Origin: Syntrophotalea carbinolica DSM 2380
GTDB taxonomy: Bacteria > Desulfobacterota > Desulfuromonadia > Desulfuromonadales > Syntrophotaleaceae
Direction of reading: 5' to 3'
Length of the DNA stretch: 64,000 nucleotides
NCBI RefSeq assembly: GCF_000012885.1
Contig: NC_007498.2
Location: 2,356,001-2,420,000 of the forward strand
Shown one piece after another: positions 18,695-28,178 of this stretch. The notes below the pieces were generated by a model. The model ran no database searches, was not told where the DNA came from, and saw nothing but the letters and a program-made list of their open reading frames with translations. The first letter of the stretch is position 1. Each line of letters opens with the position of its first letter. The translations under genes were made by a program, and so were the position numbers.

Positions 18695-20548
18695 TTATCC
18701 CCGGTGGTCGTCACCAACCAGCAAGGTCAGTTTCTGCCCGGGCTGCAGCACATGCTTTCGACCCAGGTTGTTCAAGCTGCAAATCTTCCCAATCGCGAGA
18801 TCAAAGCGACGACTGATGCTCCACAAACTGTCACCGGAGCGCACTTTATAAATGATTTTGCGTGATTTTACAGACCCGCCGGCAGCCGCAAGCTTCAGCA
18901 CCATGCCGGGTTTCAGCAAACTATTTTTGCTAAGTCCGTTCCAGGCACACAACTGGCTGACCGTCACATTACGCTTTCTGGCAATGGTCCACAAATTATC
19001 GCCCGACCGAACGCGGTATGTCCCTGTAAGCACAAGCTTGCGGGACGCCCCTCCGGCAACCTTTAAAACCTTGCCCGGGCGCAACACGCCGTTAACCGCC
19101 ATGCCGTTCCAGGCCGCCAGTTGCGCGGTGCTGACGTTAAAGCGACGTGCAATCCGCCACAGGCTATCCCCGTTGCGAACTTTATAGCTGCGGGTTTTGG
19201 AGCGAACATAATCGTCCCCCAAGGCCGCTACCGGCGCTTTTGAATAATCGCGCCGCAACGGCAGAATCAAATCGCTACCGATGCGCAAGGCGCGGGGATT
19301 TTTGATGCGGTTCAGCAGCATGATATCCCGCGACCGGATGCCATACCGGACGGCCAGCGCACCAAGGGTGTCACCGGAACGCACCCGATAATGGCGGTAA
19401 TTGGCTCGACGGTTAGCCGGAATTTTGGCATACGCCTTCATAAAAGCCTCGCGTTTGCCCGCAGGAATCCGCAGTCGGTAGTTCTTTATGCCGGGAGGCG
19501 TGCACCAGCGTTTCAGTTCGGGGTTGAGGTTTTGAATATCCTCATACTTCACGTCGCATAAACGGGCAACGATATCCAGATCGGTGCTGCTGGGTAAAGC
19601 GACCTCATCGTAAACCAGCGGCGCCTGATAGCGGAGATTTTCGAACCCGTATTTGGCCGGACTCTTGGCGATGTGCAACACCGCGAATAATTTCGGCAGA
19701 TAGTTGCGGGTTTCGGCGCGCAGGTGCTTTCCCCTGCTGATTTTCCAAAAATCACGACTGCCTGTCCTGCGAATAGCCTGACTAACCTTGCCGGGTCCGG
19801 CATTGTAGGCGGCAATGGCCAAAGGCCAGTCCCCGTTAAAACGCGCATGCAGATCTCGCAGATGGCGCGCGGCGGCCCTGGTGGCTTTGACCGGATCGCG
19901 GCGTTCGTCACGCCACCATTCGTTATGCAAATCGTACATTTTGCCGGTACTGGCAATAAATTGCCATGGACCGACGGCGTTGGCGCGACTGCAGGCTTTG
20001 ACGTTAAAACCGGATTCGATCATGGCAAGATAAGCCAGGTCCAGGGGCAGCCCCTCCTCGGCAAACACTGCCTGCATCATCGGCAGATAACGCCCTGAAC
20101 GTTCCAACCAGCGCCGAAAGCCGCGACTGCCGCGCTTGGTGTAATAGTCGATGAAATAACGAACCTTGTCGTTTTCCACAACCGGCAGATCGTACACCGG
20201 ATCTCTTTCGACGGCCGTGTCGCCCTCGTCCTCCGGCGGTTTTTTATCGACATCGGAAAGAAGTTCCATGTCTTCCAAAGTTTCCGGATCCACGGGCACC
20301 TCACAAACATTCAAGGCATCCTCGGTCTCCAGACCGGATTCGACCGCCGGAACATCATTATCCTTCACGTCATCCGCTGCCCCGAGACCCCTGGTAGGCG
20401 GCTGCTCCATACCTGAGTCGGCTACCGCCTCCATGCGCACGGAATCGGCCGGCTCATCCCCACCGCCAACGGCAACCGACTGCATGGACGTTTGACAACC
20501 GGCCAACAGTCCTGCAACTAAAATCACAAGCCCATATCTTTTCAGCAT
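18695..20548 (-). CDS. mltD: Membrane-bound lytic murein transglycosylase D with four LysM domains
   Basis: Outer-membrane lipoprotein that cleaves the glycan strand between MurNAc and GlcNAc, leaving 1,6-anhydro ends. The lipobox LLAGC (Cys18) is followed by a long acidic linker. The SLT domain (about residues 155-290) has catalytic Glu178 in MIESGFN and the family motifs AVGPWQFI and IAAYNAGPG. Four LysM repeats follow (starting near YRVRSGDTL, YKVRNGDSL, YRVRSGDNL and YKVRSGDSL), more than the two of E. coli MltD. Total 617 aa. Monocistronic by layout, 76 bp from the downstream gene. Confidence 0.95.
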   Translation of the reverse strand: MLKRYGLVILVAGLLAGCQTSMQSVAVGGGDEPADSVRMEAVADSGMEQPPTRGLGAADDVKDNDVPAVESGLETEDALNVCEVPVDPETLEDMELLSDVDKKPPEDEGDTAVERDPVYDLPVVENDKVRYFIDYYTKRGSRGFRRWLERSGRYLPMMQAVFAEEGLPLDLAYLAMIESGFNVKACSRANAVGPWQFIASTGKMYDLHNEWWRDERRDPVKATRAAARHLRDLHARFNGDWPLAIAAYNAGPGKVSQAIRRTGSRDFWKISRGKHLRAETRNYLPKLFAVLHIAKSPAKYGFENLRYQAPLVYDEVALPSSTDLDIVARLCDVKYEDIQNLNPELKRWCTPPGIKNYRLRIPAGKREAFMKAYAKIPANRRANYRHYRVRSGDTLGALAVRYGIRSRDIMLLNRIKNPRALRIGSDLILPLRRDYSKAPVAALGDDYVRSKTRSYKVRNGDSLWRIARRFNVSTAQLAAWNGMAVNGVLRPGKVLKVAGGASRKLVLTGTYRVRSGDNLWTIARKRNVTVSQLCAWNGLSKNSLLKPGMVLKLAAAGGSVKSRKIIYKVRSGDSLWSISRRFDLAIGKICSLNNLGRKHVLQPGQKLTLLVGDDHRG

Positions 20549-20570
20549 ATCTATTCACATCTACCGGACA

Positions 20571-22214
20571 CTAGTCCGGTCCCTCCATTTCCCCGGGCCA
20601 GAAACGGCCTTCAAGCATAGTCAGCAAAGGTTCAAACGTCTTACGATTACGGGCACTTACCGCAACAGCCTGAAAACGTCGGCACAAGGCCTCGACCTGC
20701 TGAGACGATACAAGATCGATCTTATTGAATACGAGCTGCCGGGGAATGCGTCCCAAATCGAGCTCGTTCAAAATGGCTTCCACTGCGCTGATGTGCTCCT
20801 CAAACCGCGGATGAGAAACATCCACCACATGCAAAAGCAGATCGGCATCTTCCAACTCTTCCAGGGTTGCACGGAACGCGCCAACCAGGCTTTTAGGCAG
20901 CTTGCGAATGAAACCGACCGTATCGGTAATGATGACCTCCCGCTCCATGGGAAAACGCAACCGCCGACTGGAGGTATCCAGCGTGGCAAACAGCAAATCC
21001 TCGGTAAATACTTCGCTCTGAGTAAGAGCATTGAGCAAGGTCGATTTCCCGGCATTGGTATAACCGACAATGGAAATGATCGGCACCCCGGAACGAATGC
21101 GACGCTGCCGTCTTTGCAATCGCCCTTTCGAGAGATTCTTGAGTTGGTTTTCCAGACGGGTGATGCGCTCACGAATGCGACGACGGTCAATTTCGAGTTT
21201 GGTTTCCCCGGGACCACGCCCGCCAATACCCCCCATAAGGCGCGACATGGCGATCCCTCGCCCGCTCAGACGCGGCAGTATATATTTCAGCTGTGCCAGT
21301 TCAACCTGCACCTTGCCATCGCGGGTATGGGCCCTGCGCGCGAAAATATCGAGAATCAGCTGGGAACGATCGATGACTTTAAGATCGGTGATCTGGGCAA
21401 TGGCACGAATCTGCGCCGGCGTAAGATCCTGGTCGAAAATCAGCAACGTGGCCCCCTGCTGAAGGGCGCGAATCACAACTTCCTTGATCTTCCCCTCGCC
21501 CAACAGGTATTTGGGGTTGATCTGGCGCGGGCGCTGAATGAACCTGTCGAGCACCACGACTTCGGCAGTACGGGCCAACTCGGCCAACTCCTCCAGAGAA
21601 TCTTCGGCTTCGTAGCGTGGTTGCTGACTGACGGAGACGAGAATGCCTTTTTCCCTTGGATCGGAAAGATCGACAGTCTCGGCCATCTTGGACTCGAGTT
21701 CCTGGTCCAGAGAGCGCAGAAACACTCCCATATCCAGATCGAGATCATACACCGAGGCCACAATATTGGTCTCGACCTGCTTACCTTCGGGGTTGGGCGG
21801 CATCAGGTGAGCATATTCCACTCGCCCCGGCAACCCCTGTTCGCCGACCCCGATACAGACCATGAGGTCAAGACACAACAGTGCCAGGTCCGTCAGATCG
21901 TCCTCGCTCAGGGACTCGCCGGCAAGGTGCGTATGGATACAGCGTAACCCTCGCAGCCCGCTGCGACCCCGACCGTAACCGGACAGATCAGGGATAACGA
22001 TCTCCCGGCCATCGCCGACAATCACATACCGCACGCTACCGCTTCGATCAATGATCAAACCGATCTGACGACGAATTTCCAGCGACTGCTCAGTCAGGTA
22101 ACGGGCAAGCTCCGGAGTAACGACCTGGTCCGGCGGCACCCGCCGCCGGTAAATACGCTCCAAGGCCTTGACTTGACTGGCTTTAAGTCCGGTTAAATTG
22201 CCATGAACTACCAT
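20571..22214 (-). CDS. hflX: Ribosome-associated GTPase HflX
   Basis: GTPase that splits or rescues stalled 70S ribosomes. The 547-aa protein is longer than E. coli HflX because of an N-terminal region of about 190 residues before the HflX core. The core has VVLDRFIQRPRQINPKYLLG and the HflX-specific glycine-rich GGIGGRGPGETKLE. Its G domain has G1 GYTNAGKST, G3 DTVGFIRKLP and G4 NKID. The N-terminal extension (GLRCIHTHLAGESLSEDDLT) is found in related anaerobes. ATG 22214 follows GGGGAACT. It sits 22 bp upstream of mltD, after the fabI terminator. Confidence 0.95.
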   Translation of the reverse strand: MVVHGNLTGLKASQVKALERIYRRRVPPDQVVTPELARYLTEQSLEIRRQIGLIIDRSGSVRYVIVGDGREIVIPDLSGYGRGRSGLRGLRCIHTHLAGESLSEDDLTDLALLCLDLMVCIGVGEQGLPGRVEYAHLMPPNPEGKQVETNIVASVYDLDLDMGVFLRSLDQELESKMAETVDLSDPREKGILVSVSQQPRYEAEDSLEELAELARTAEVVVLDRFIQRPRQINPKYLLGEGKIKEVVIRALQQGATLLIFDQDLTPAQIRAIAQITDLKVIDRSQLILDIFARRAHTRDGKVQVELAQLKYILPRLSGRGIAMSRLMGGIGGRGPGETKLEIDRRRIRERITRLENQLKNLSKGRLQRRQRRIRSGVPIISIVGYTNAGKSTLLNALTQSEVFTEDLLFATLDTSSRRLRFPMEREVIITDTVGFIRKLPKSLVGAFRATLEELEDADLLLHVVDVSHPRFEEHISAVEAILNELDLGRIPRQLVFNKIDLVSSQQVEALCRRFQAVAVSARNRKTFEPLLTMLEGRFWPGEMEGPD

Positions 22215-22222
22215 AGTTCCCC

Positions 22223-22256
22223 AAAAAATAAAAAAGGACCCCTGGGGGTCCTTTTG
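22223..22256 (-). terminator. Rho-independent terminator of fabI
   Basis: On the minus strand GGACCCC-CA-GGGGTCC is followed by TTTTTTATTTTTT. It lies about 35 bp after the fabI stop and just before the hflX start. Confidence 0.92.
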
Positions 22257-22289
22257 TGAATATGCGGATTAATTGGAAGCCATCCAACC

Positions 22290-23057
22290 TTAGCCGGCCA
22301 CAAAATTAAAACCGGCATCGACAAAGTGCACTTCACCGGTCACACCGCTGGCCAGATCCGACAGCATGTAAAGCGCGGATTTACCGACCTCTTCCTGCGT
22401 TACGGTCCGGTGCAAGGGTGCCCTTTCATCCATGATGTGCAGCTTCTCCTTGAATTTTCCCACCGCGGAAGATGCCAGGGTTTTGATAGGTCCTGCCGAA
22501 ATGGCGTTAACACGAATACCCTGAGACCCGACTTCGGCAGCCAGGTAACGTACGGAGGCCTCCAAAGCCGCCTTGGCAACACCCATGACGTTGTAATTCG
22601 GCACGGCCCGCTGGGCACCGAGATAAGTCATGGTGAGCACGCTGCCGCCTTCGTTCAACAACGGCAGGGCGCCGCGAGTTACGGCAACCAGGGTATAGGC
22701 GCTGATATCCATGGCCAGACTAAAGCCGGCACGGCTGGTCTGACTGAAGGGATTTTTAAGGTCTTCGCGGTTGGCAAAGGCCACCGCATGGACTACGAAA
22801 TCGATTTTTCCCCATTGTTTTTCGACTTCGGCATAAACCGCGTCGATATCTTCGTCTTTGGAAAGGTCGCAAGGCAGAATCATTTCCGCATCGACACTTT
22901 CGGCCAGAGGACGAACACGTTTTTCCAGGGCTTCATTGAGATAGGTGAAGGCCAGGGTGGCGCCGGCAGCATGAAGCTGCTTGGCAACCCCCCAAGCGAT
23001 ACTGAGTTCATTCGCGACACCGAAAATAATGCCGCGTTTACCTGTCATAAGACCCAT
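22290..23057 (-). CDS. fabI: Enoyl-[acyl-carrier-protein] reductase (NADH), FabI
   Basis: Last reductive step of each fatty-acid elongation cycle: NAD(P)H-dependent reduction of trans-2-enoyl-ACP. The 255-aa protein is an atypical SDR with the FabI-specific nucleotide motif GVANELSIAWG, the catalytic Tyr-x6-Lys segment YNVMGVAK, and the C-terminal VDAGFNFVAG. The start ATG 23057 has AAGGAGGG 8 nt upstream; the frame is open to 23225, but the extra 56 residues are not family-like. Single gene followed by a strong terminator. FabI is the usual triclosan target. Confidence 0.96.
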   Translation of the reverse strand: MGLMTGKRGIIFGVANELSIAWGVAKQLHAAGATLAFTYLNEALEKRVRPLAESVDAEMILPCDLSKDEDIDAVYAEVEKQWGKIDFVVHAVAFANREDLKNPFSQTSRAGFSLAMDISAYTLVAVTRGALPLLNEGGSVLTMTYLGAQRAVPNYNVMGVAKAALEASVRYLAAEVGSQGIRVNAISAGPIKTLASSAVGKFKEKLHIMDERAPLHRTVTQEEVGKSALYMLSDLASGVTGEVHFVDAGFNFVAG

Positions 23058-23249
23058 AGTGTGAGCCCTCCTTTTAGATATAATTTGAACGCTCTTTTTA
23101 GCAAAAATCCCCTCATTGCACAAGGAATATATGCAGCGGGCTCCAAAACAAGGCGCCAGATCACTGACTCGCAGGAATATTTCGCCACCCCGAAAGACCT
23201 GTCTGCAGACCGGTGACATCCCCACTCAGGGAAATCCGAATGCGGTCTT

Positions 23250-24224
23250 CTATTTTTGCCCGTCAGCCCCTGCGGGCAGGCAATAGGTATCCACCAGTTC
23301 CACCAGTTCCGATATCTGGGGCTTGCTGATCCAGGTATCGGCACCAACAGACTTGCATTTATGAGCCATCTGGTCCGTAATCAGGGAAGAAAACAAAATG
23401 ACTTTAAGATCCTTCAACCCCAACTCCTCCCGAATCCTGCGGCACAGGGTCAAGCCGTCCATACGCGGCATCTCGATATCGGTAATCAGTAACCGCACAT
23501 GACTCAGAAACTCTGCCTCGGTGTTCACCTGCTCCTTGATCCGTTTGAGCTCCCGGTAGCATTCCTCGCCGTCGGGAAAGGTTTTCAACCGGCCATACCC
23601 GGCACTGTTCATGACTTTCTGAATACCGAGCCGGATAATGACCGAATCTTCGGCAAGCATCAGACCGACATCCTCACGCACCTGAAGCCCTTCGGAACCG
23701 GAACATTTATCGGACTCATGTTCAAAAGTCATGTTCATTTCAGGATCGACTTCAGCCACAATATGTTCGAGGTCGACGATCAGAACTTCCCGATCCTCTA
23801 CATGGATGGTACCGGTAAAACGCGGCTTGAATTTTTCGATGAGAGGAGCCATGGGCTCGACATGCTGCCAATTGATCCGATGGATCTGGTTGACTCCGTC
23901 GACAAGAAACCCGGTGACCTTTCGATTGAACTGGCAAACCAGCACAATGGCACGGGACTCAGATCCCGGAGCAACGGCGGGCCGGCGACGCAGGTGGCTG
24001 GTCAGGTCAACCAGGGGAAGGGACGTGCCCCGAACCATATAGACACCGAGGACCGAAGGCAAGGATTCCGGCATAGGCGTGAGCATGGCAGGATCGAAGC
24101 ACATGATTTCCCGCAGTTTCTGGACATTGATGCCGTACGACTGCCCCTCGAGGTAAAATTCGAGGATCTCCATTTCATTGGTACCGCTTTCCAGCAGAAT
24201 ATCCGGCGCCGCATATTGTTTCAA
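23250..24224 (-). CDS. cheV: CheV-type chemotaxis protein (CheW + receiver)
   Basis: Coupling protein that links chemoreceptors to CheA and can be tuned by phosphorylation. An N-terminal CheW domain (about residues 17-160, EILEFYLEGQSYGINVQKLR...) is joined to a CheY-like receiver (about 185-315) with phospho-acceptor Asp in LLITDIEMPRMDG and the conserved Lys in WISKPQ. At 324 aa it has CheV length. The start is a TTG at 24224 preceded by GAGGAGG 9 nt away; the open frame to 24317 has no other well-placed start. No chemotaxis cluster adjoins it, so it is an orphan. Confidence 0.9.
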   Translation of the reverse strand: MKQYAAPDILLESGTNEMEILEFYLEGQSYGINVQKLREIMCFDPAMLTPMPESLPSVLGVYMVRGTSLPLVDLTSHLRRRPAVAPGSESRAIVLVCQFNRKVTGFLVDGVNQIHRINWQHVEPMAPLIEKFKPRFTGTIHVEDREVLIVDLEHIVAEVDPEMNMTFEHESDKCSGSEGLQVREDVGLMLAEDSVIIRLGIQKVMNSAGYGRLKTFPDGEECYRELKRIKEQVNTEAEFLSHVRLLITDIEMPRMDGLTLCRRIREELGLKDLKVILFSSLITDQMAHKCKSVGADTWISKPQISELVELVDTYCLPAGADGQK

Positions 24225-24502
24225 AATATTGACCCTCCTCAAAATTAGGCGAAATGCCAGTATGTCACCATAAAGTGAACCTTTACCCGGGAAAATGTTC
24301 CATCCACTGGAAAACAACCACTGTCAAGGTTTTGTTTATGCTCCCGTACAAGGGCTCAGGCATTGATCAACATGTCAACTCCTGCAGGAATCGTGTCAAC
24401 AAACGAAATCTTGAAAAATAGAGATTCCTCCTGTAGACCGGACCATTAAAAAAACAGATATCTGCCTTTCAGACACCTGCCGACAACCTTCTCATTATTT
24501 AG

Positions 24503-24530
24503 TGGACTTTTTTATTTAAGACGCTATCAT
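24503..24530 (+). promoter_or_regulatory. Candidate sigma-70-type promoter before the GEMM-I riboswitch
   Basis: TGGACT (24503-24508) and TATCAT (24525-24530) are separated by 16 bp and resemble -35 and -10 elements (4/6 and 5/6 matches). A start near 24537 would place the aptamer at the very 5' end of the transcript. Confidence 0.4.
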
Positions 24531-24540
24531 AAGTTCAAAC

Positions 24541-24635
24541 ACAGTTTCCGACAATGGCAAAATCGGGGTGACCCGATGACGCAAAGCCACGGGTCCCATT
24601 GCAAGGACAGCCGGGTTATCGAAGAAATGACGGCA
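24541..24635 (+). promoter_or_regulatory. Cyclic-di-GMP-I (GEMM-I) riboswitch aptamer
   Basis: The conserved GEMM-I parts appear in order. GGCAAA is at 24556-24561. It is followed by a P2 hairpin with a GNRA loop (ATCGGG-GTGA-CCCGAT), then GACGCAAAGCC (24579-24589), a P3 arm closing around CCCATTGCAAGG, and the 3' motif GCCGGGTTATCGAAG. The base equivalent to Vc2 G20 (position 24556) is G and that equivalent to A47 is A, the c-di-GMP-type combination. It precedes a GGDEF-EAL gene in the same direction and is followed by a terminator hairpin. Confidence 0.92.
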
Positions 24636-24667
24636 GCAACGATTTTACTTCTGCACGTGAAGTCATG

Positions 24668-24712
24668 GCACCCGGTTTTTCCGCACCACAGGAATGATTG
24701 GGTGCTTTTTTA
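24668..24712 (+). terminator. Expression-platform terminator of the GEMM-I riboswitch
   Basis: GCACCC (24668-24673) pairs with GGGTGC (24700-24705), directly followed by seven T. It lies between the aptamer and the GGDEF-EAL start codon, so ligand binding can decide between termination and read-through. The direction of the response cannot be read off with certainty. Confidence 0.75.
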
Positions 24713-24785
24713 TTGAGGATAAGCAAAAACACAACGCTTCATATTGGATAAAACCATCAATCGGCACTAAACCAAGGTTTATCTT

Positions 24786-26717
24786 ATGCCGTCAAATACA
24801 AAATCTTTTGCTTTCCGTCTCCGCCACCATCGCGCAACCCTGCTGGTCCTTTCGCCGTTATTTCTCTGCGTGGTGATGGCACCAAGGTACTATTCGGTGG
24901 CCTTAACTGCGGGTTTCACCTTTTTGATTGCAGCTTTTTGCGTTGCCATGGGGCGATACACGATAACAGCCCAAAAGCTGCATGAAAGCGAAAAACTGTT
25001 TCGTACCTTCGCTGACTTTATTTACGACTGGGAGCTATGGATCTCTGCCGAAGGATCTTTGATCCACACCTCGCCTGCCTGTGAACGCATCAGCGGTTAT
25101 GCCACCACGGCATTCAAAAATGACAGCGATCTATTACGCAGAATTATTCATCCCGAAGACCTTCAACGGTATGATCGATGCGAAAACGAAGCAACACCCG
25201 GTTTCCGGGAGTTTCGCATGATCAGGCGCGACGGCCAGCTTCGCTGGGTGGAACTGCTCAGTCGGCAGCTGCGCAATGAGGAGGGCAAGGATCTCGGTCG
25301 ACGCCTGACCATCCGCGATATTACAGGCAAAAAAGCAAGGGAACATGAAATAAGACAGATCGCCTACAGCGATGCGTTGACTGGGCTACCCAACCGCCTG
25401 GCTCTGAAAATGGACATGGATAAAGCCTTGGCAAAGGCTTCCCGCAATACAGCGATGGTTGCCGTATTAATGCTGGATCTGGATGATTTCAAACAGATCA
25501 ACGATACCACCGGACATGCCAAGGGCGACGAAATGCTGTTGCTTCTGACCTCGCGCCTGCGGGAACAATTGGGTGAAAAAGACTCTCTTGCACGACTGGG
25601 CGGCGATGAGTTCGTCGTGGTTCTCAACGAGATAGATAGCGCCACTTGTGCCGCGAAAAAAACCGAGAAGATCCTCGCCTCCCTGAGGGATAATCCCTTC
25701 GATCTGGTCGTTGCCAAGGTTTTCGCCTCGGCCAGTATCGGCATCGCCTTGTTCCCGCAAAACGGCAGGGACGCTGAAACATTGCTGAAACATGCCGACA
25801 TGGCCATGTACGAGGCCAAAAATGTCGGGCGCAATACCTATCGTTTTTTCAGCGACGAATTGCACCGCAGAACCATCGAACGCCACAAATTGGAGGTGGG
25901 ACTGCGGCGCGCCGTGAGAAAAAAGGAGTTTTTCCTGGTCTATCAGCCCCAGGTGGACCTTGGCACGGGTCGTATCGTTGCCCTGGAGGCCCTGGTGCGC
26001 TGGCAACACCCTGAAGCCGGAGTCCTGTTGCCAAGCACGTTCATCCCGGTAGCGGAGGAAACCGGGCTTATTCACATCATGGGCGAATGGATCCTTCGGA
26101 CCGCTTGCCATCAGGCCATGCAGTGGCAACGCATGGGACTGCCGCCCATGCGTATCGCGGTTAATTTTTCGGCCCGTCAGTTCCGGCAACCCGACCTGGT
26201 GGAACGCATAGAGCAAATTCTTCTGGAATCGGGCCTTCCGCCCCACCACCTTGAACTGGAAATCACGGAAAGCGTGTTCATGGAGAACCTTGAAAGCGCC
26301 ATCGAAACCCTGGTCGATCTCAAAACACGTGCTATCCAGATCGCTATAGACGATTTCGGCACGGGCTATTCTTCTCTCAACTACCTGAAGAACTTCCCCC
26401 TTGACCGGCTCAAAATCGCCCAGGATTTTGTCAGGGACATCCCCGATGACGAAGATGATGCGACCATCATTGAAACCATCATGGCCATGGCAAACCGCCT
26501 GGGGATCAAGGTGCTTGCCGAAGGGGTGGAAACCATGGAACAAGTGACATTTCTTCGTCGGAAAGGATGTCACGAGATGCAAGGTTTTTATTTTGCGCGG
26601 CCAATGCAGGCGGAGGAAATTGCAGGCTTTCTAAATCAGCGGGGCGAGCACGACCTGGCGACTCCGTTGCCAACGGCGGGACCCACCTTTGGCAATACGG
26701 TGGATCCTGCCTGCTGA
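24786..26717 (+). CDS. PAS-GGDEF-EAL cyclic-di-GMP turnover protein
   Basis: Inner-membrane protein (643 aa) carrying both diguanylate cyclase and c-di-GMP phosphodiesterase domains. Two hydrophobic N-terminal segments (about residues 15-55) are followed by a PAS domain (about 70-180). The GGDEF domain has an intact active-site motif at 272-276. The EAL domain has an intact EAL at 401-403, plus ELEITES, DDFGTGYSS and AEGVET, the residues needed for catalysis. Both activities may be present; the net effect is unknown. A GEMM-I riboswitch with terminator in the leader indicates that its product or substrate controls its own expression. Its Shine-Dalgarno is weak. Confidence 0.93.
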   Translation: MPSNTKSFAFRLRHHRATLLVLSPLFLCVVMAPRYYSVALTAGFTFLIAAFCVAMGRYTITAQKLHESEKLFRTFADFIYDWELWISAEGSLIHTSPACERISGYATTAFKNDSDLLRRIIHPEDLQRYDRCENEATPGFREFRMIRRDGQLRWVELLSRQLRNEEGKDLGRRLTIRDITGKKAREHEIRQIAYSDALTGLPNRLALKMDMDKALAKASRNTAMVAVLMLDLDDFKQINDTTGHAKGDEMLLLLTSRLREQLGEKDSLARLGGDEFVVVLNEIDSATCAAKKTEKILASLRDNPFDLVVAKVFASASIGIALFPQNGRDAETLLKHADMAMYEAKNVGRNTYRFFSDELHRRTIERHKLEVGLRRAVRKKEFFLVYQPQVDLGTGRIVALEALVRWQHPEAGVLLPSTFIPVAEETGLIHIMGEWILRTACHQAMQWQRMGLPPMRIAVNFSARQFRQPDLVERIEQILLESGLPPHHLELEITESVFMENLESAIETLVDLKTRAIQIAIDDFGTGYSSLNYLKNFPLDRLKIAQDFVRDIPDDEDDATIIETIMAMANRLGIKVLAEGVETMEQVTFLRRKGCHEMQGFYFARPMQAEEIAGFLNQRGEHDLATPLPTAGPTFGNTVDPAC

Positions 26718-26744
26718 TCTTGTCTTAAGAAAGCCACCAAGAAA

Positions 26745-27359
26745 TCAATCCAGCCATTTGACCATCATGTCAAAATCGATCTTTTTGGGCGCCTTACCTG
26801 TCTTGGCGGCGTAGCCCACAGGGATAACGGCCATAAACTCGCCCTGCTCCTCGCCCATAAAACGCAGCACCTCATCTTTTAAAAGAAACAGAATCCCGAG
26901 CCATACCGTCGCCAACCCCAGGGCCGTCGCGGCAAGCAGCAAATTTTCAATCGCTGCGGCCGAACTTTGAATTTCCATGGTCTGAAAAAAGTCGTAAGCC
27001 TGGGAAGGTTCTATCTGAAACAACTCGGTACCATGGCTGATCAACTCCCCGGTATTCGCAACAACGATCACCACCGGCGCGGAATTGATGCTCCGGGCCG
27101 CCATGCGCAACAACACGGCAGCCGCCTTGGGCAAGCCCGCAGCTTTGGCATTGACCAAGGCGGCCAATTCCTTTTTACGCTCTCCGCGAATAACGATGAA
27201 TTTCCAGGACTGTTGATTATGGGCCGACGGTGCCTGATTGGCGGCCCGCAATATCGCCATCAGATGGTCGTCGGAAACAGGTTTGTCGATAAAAGTGCGG
27301 ATACTGCGACGCTGCTCGATATGCAGCAGGGTCGGGTTGATACGATCGGAAACACACAT
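26745..27359 (-). CDS. Nitroreductase-family FMN protein
   Basis: FMN-dependent NAD(P)H oxidoreductase of the nitroreductase fold (204 aa). Typical features are the N-terminal RRSIRTFIDKPVSDDHL, AANQAPSAHNQQSWKFIVI (FMN phosphate binding), the central IQSSAAAIENLLLAATALGL and AVIPVGYAAKTGKAP near the end. Physiological substrate unknown: members reduce nitroaromatics, quinones or flavins, or act in cofactor synthesis. It is followed by 150 bp without a gene before the methyltransferase gene. Confidence 0.9.
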   Translation of the reverse strand: MCVSDRINPTLLHIEQRRSIRTFIDKPVSDDHLMAILRAANQAPSAHNQQSWKFIVIRGERKKELAALVNAKAAGLPKAAAVLLRMAARSINSAPVVIVVANTGELISHGTELFQIEPSQAYDFFQTMEIQSSAAAIENLLLAATALGLATVWLGILFLLKDEVLRFMGEEQGEFMAVIPVGYAAKTGKAPKKIDFDMMVKWLD

Positions 27360-27509
27360 AGGATAGATTCTCCCGGTATAATGAACGAAACAAGGTTAAA
27401 CCTCCTGATAGTCTCATCATTTACCGGGCAGATCAACCACCGTATACATTAAAATATCATTGGCCCGAAAATACCCGTGACACCACGTCCATTCCAGCCA
27501 CCATCAGCG

Positions 27510-28175
27510 TCAGGCCGATTTCGACAACACCACCCAGAAACCGGTTTCATCATCGATAATTCGATAGGAATCGTCGCAGCCAAGTTTCCTGAACATTTTA
27601 CCGAACCGCCCGGCCCCATCCCCATCGGTCTTCTTTTTCGCGTAACAGTCCCATGCGGGGTTTCGCTTCAACATCTCCGCGACAACCTTCTCCCGAAGCT
27701 CGAGACTGCCAAAACCGCCGCCGATATAGGTACACCCGCCGGGCGCAAGCACCCTGTAAATCTCCCGAAAGGCCGACTTCAGATCGTCCCAGAAGAACAT
27801 CGACCCCCGGCTGACGATCAAATCGACATAACCATCCTCAAAAGGCATGGCATGCACGTCACCCGCCGCAGTGCGAATCCTGTCGCTCAGCTGTGCCTCC
27901 CGAATGTTGTCCATGGCGATCTGACCGGCATCAACGGAAAAATCGAAGGCGATCACCTTCATCTGCGGCGCTTGTCGGGCCATGGCTATCGACAGCATGG
28001 CGGGGCCGCTGCCCAATTCCAGACAGACACCGCGATCAACCCCGGTAACGGCAACGGCATTGCGCGCGATAACGGGGTAGATCGGAGCGAACACCGTCCT
28101 GGCGATATCGTTCATCTTCAGGGCATTATCCCGGTTAAACGTCGGCGTGGTGGTCTGCGTCCAGTTTTTCTGCAT
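27510..28175 (-). CDS. Class I SAM-dependent methyltransferase
   Basis: 221-aa methyltransferase with a Rossmann-type SAM site: motif I CLELGSGPAMLSIAMA, acidic residue at the end of strand 2 (VIAFDFSVDA), motif II AAGDVHAMPFEDGYVDLIVS and motif III APGGCTYIGG. This is the UbiE/COQ5-like group of small-molecule methyltransferases. It begins 3 bp after the stop of the radical SAM gene, so the two are co-translated and probably act in one pathway. The conserved Trp/Cys-containing C-terminal part gives no substrate clue. Substrate unknown. Confidence 0.88.
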   Translation of the reverse strand: MQKNWTQTTTPTFNRDNALKMNDIARTVFAPIYPVIARNAVAVTGVDRGVCLELGSGPAMLSIAMARQAPQMKVIAFDFSVDAGQIAMDNIREAQLSDRIRTAAGDVHAMPFEDGYVDLIVSRGSMFFWDDLKSAFREIYRVLAPGGCTYIGGGFGSLELREKVVAEMLKRNPAWDCYAKKKTDGDGAGRFGKMFRKLGCDDSYRIIDDETGFWVVLSKSA

Positions 28176-28178
28176 GGA

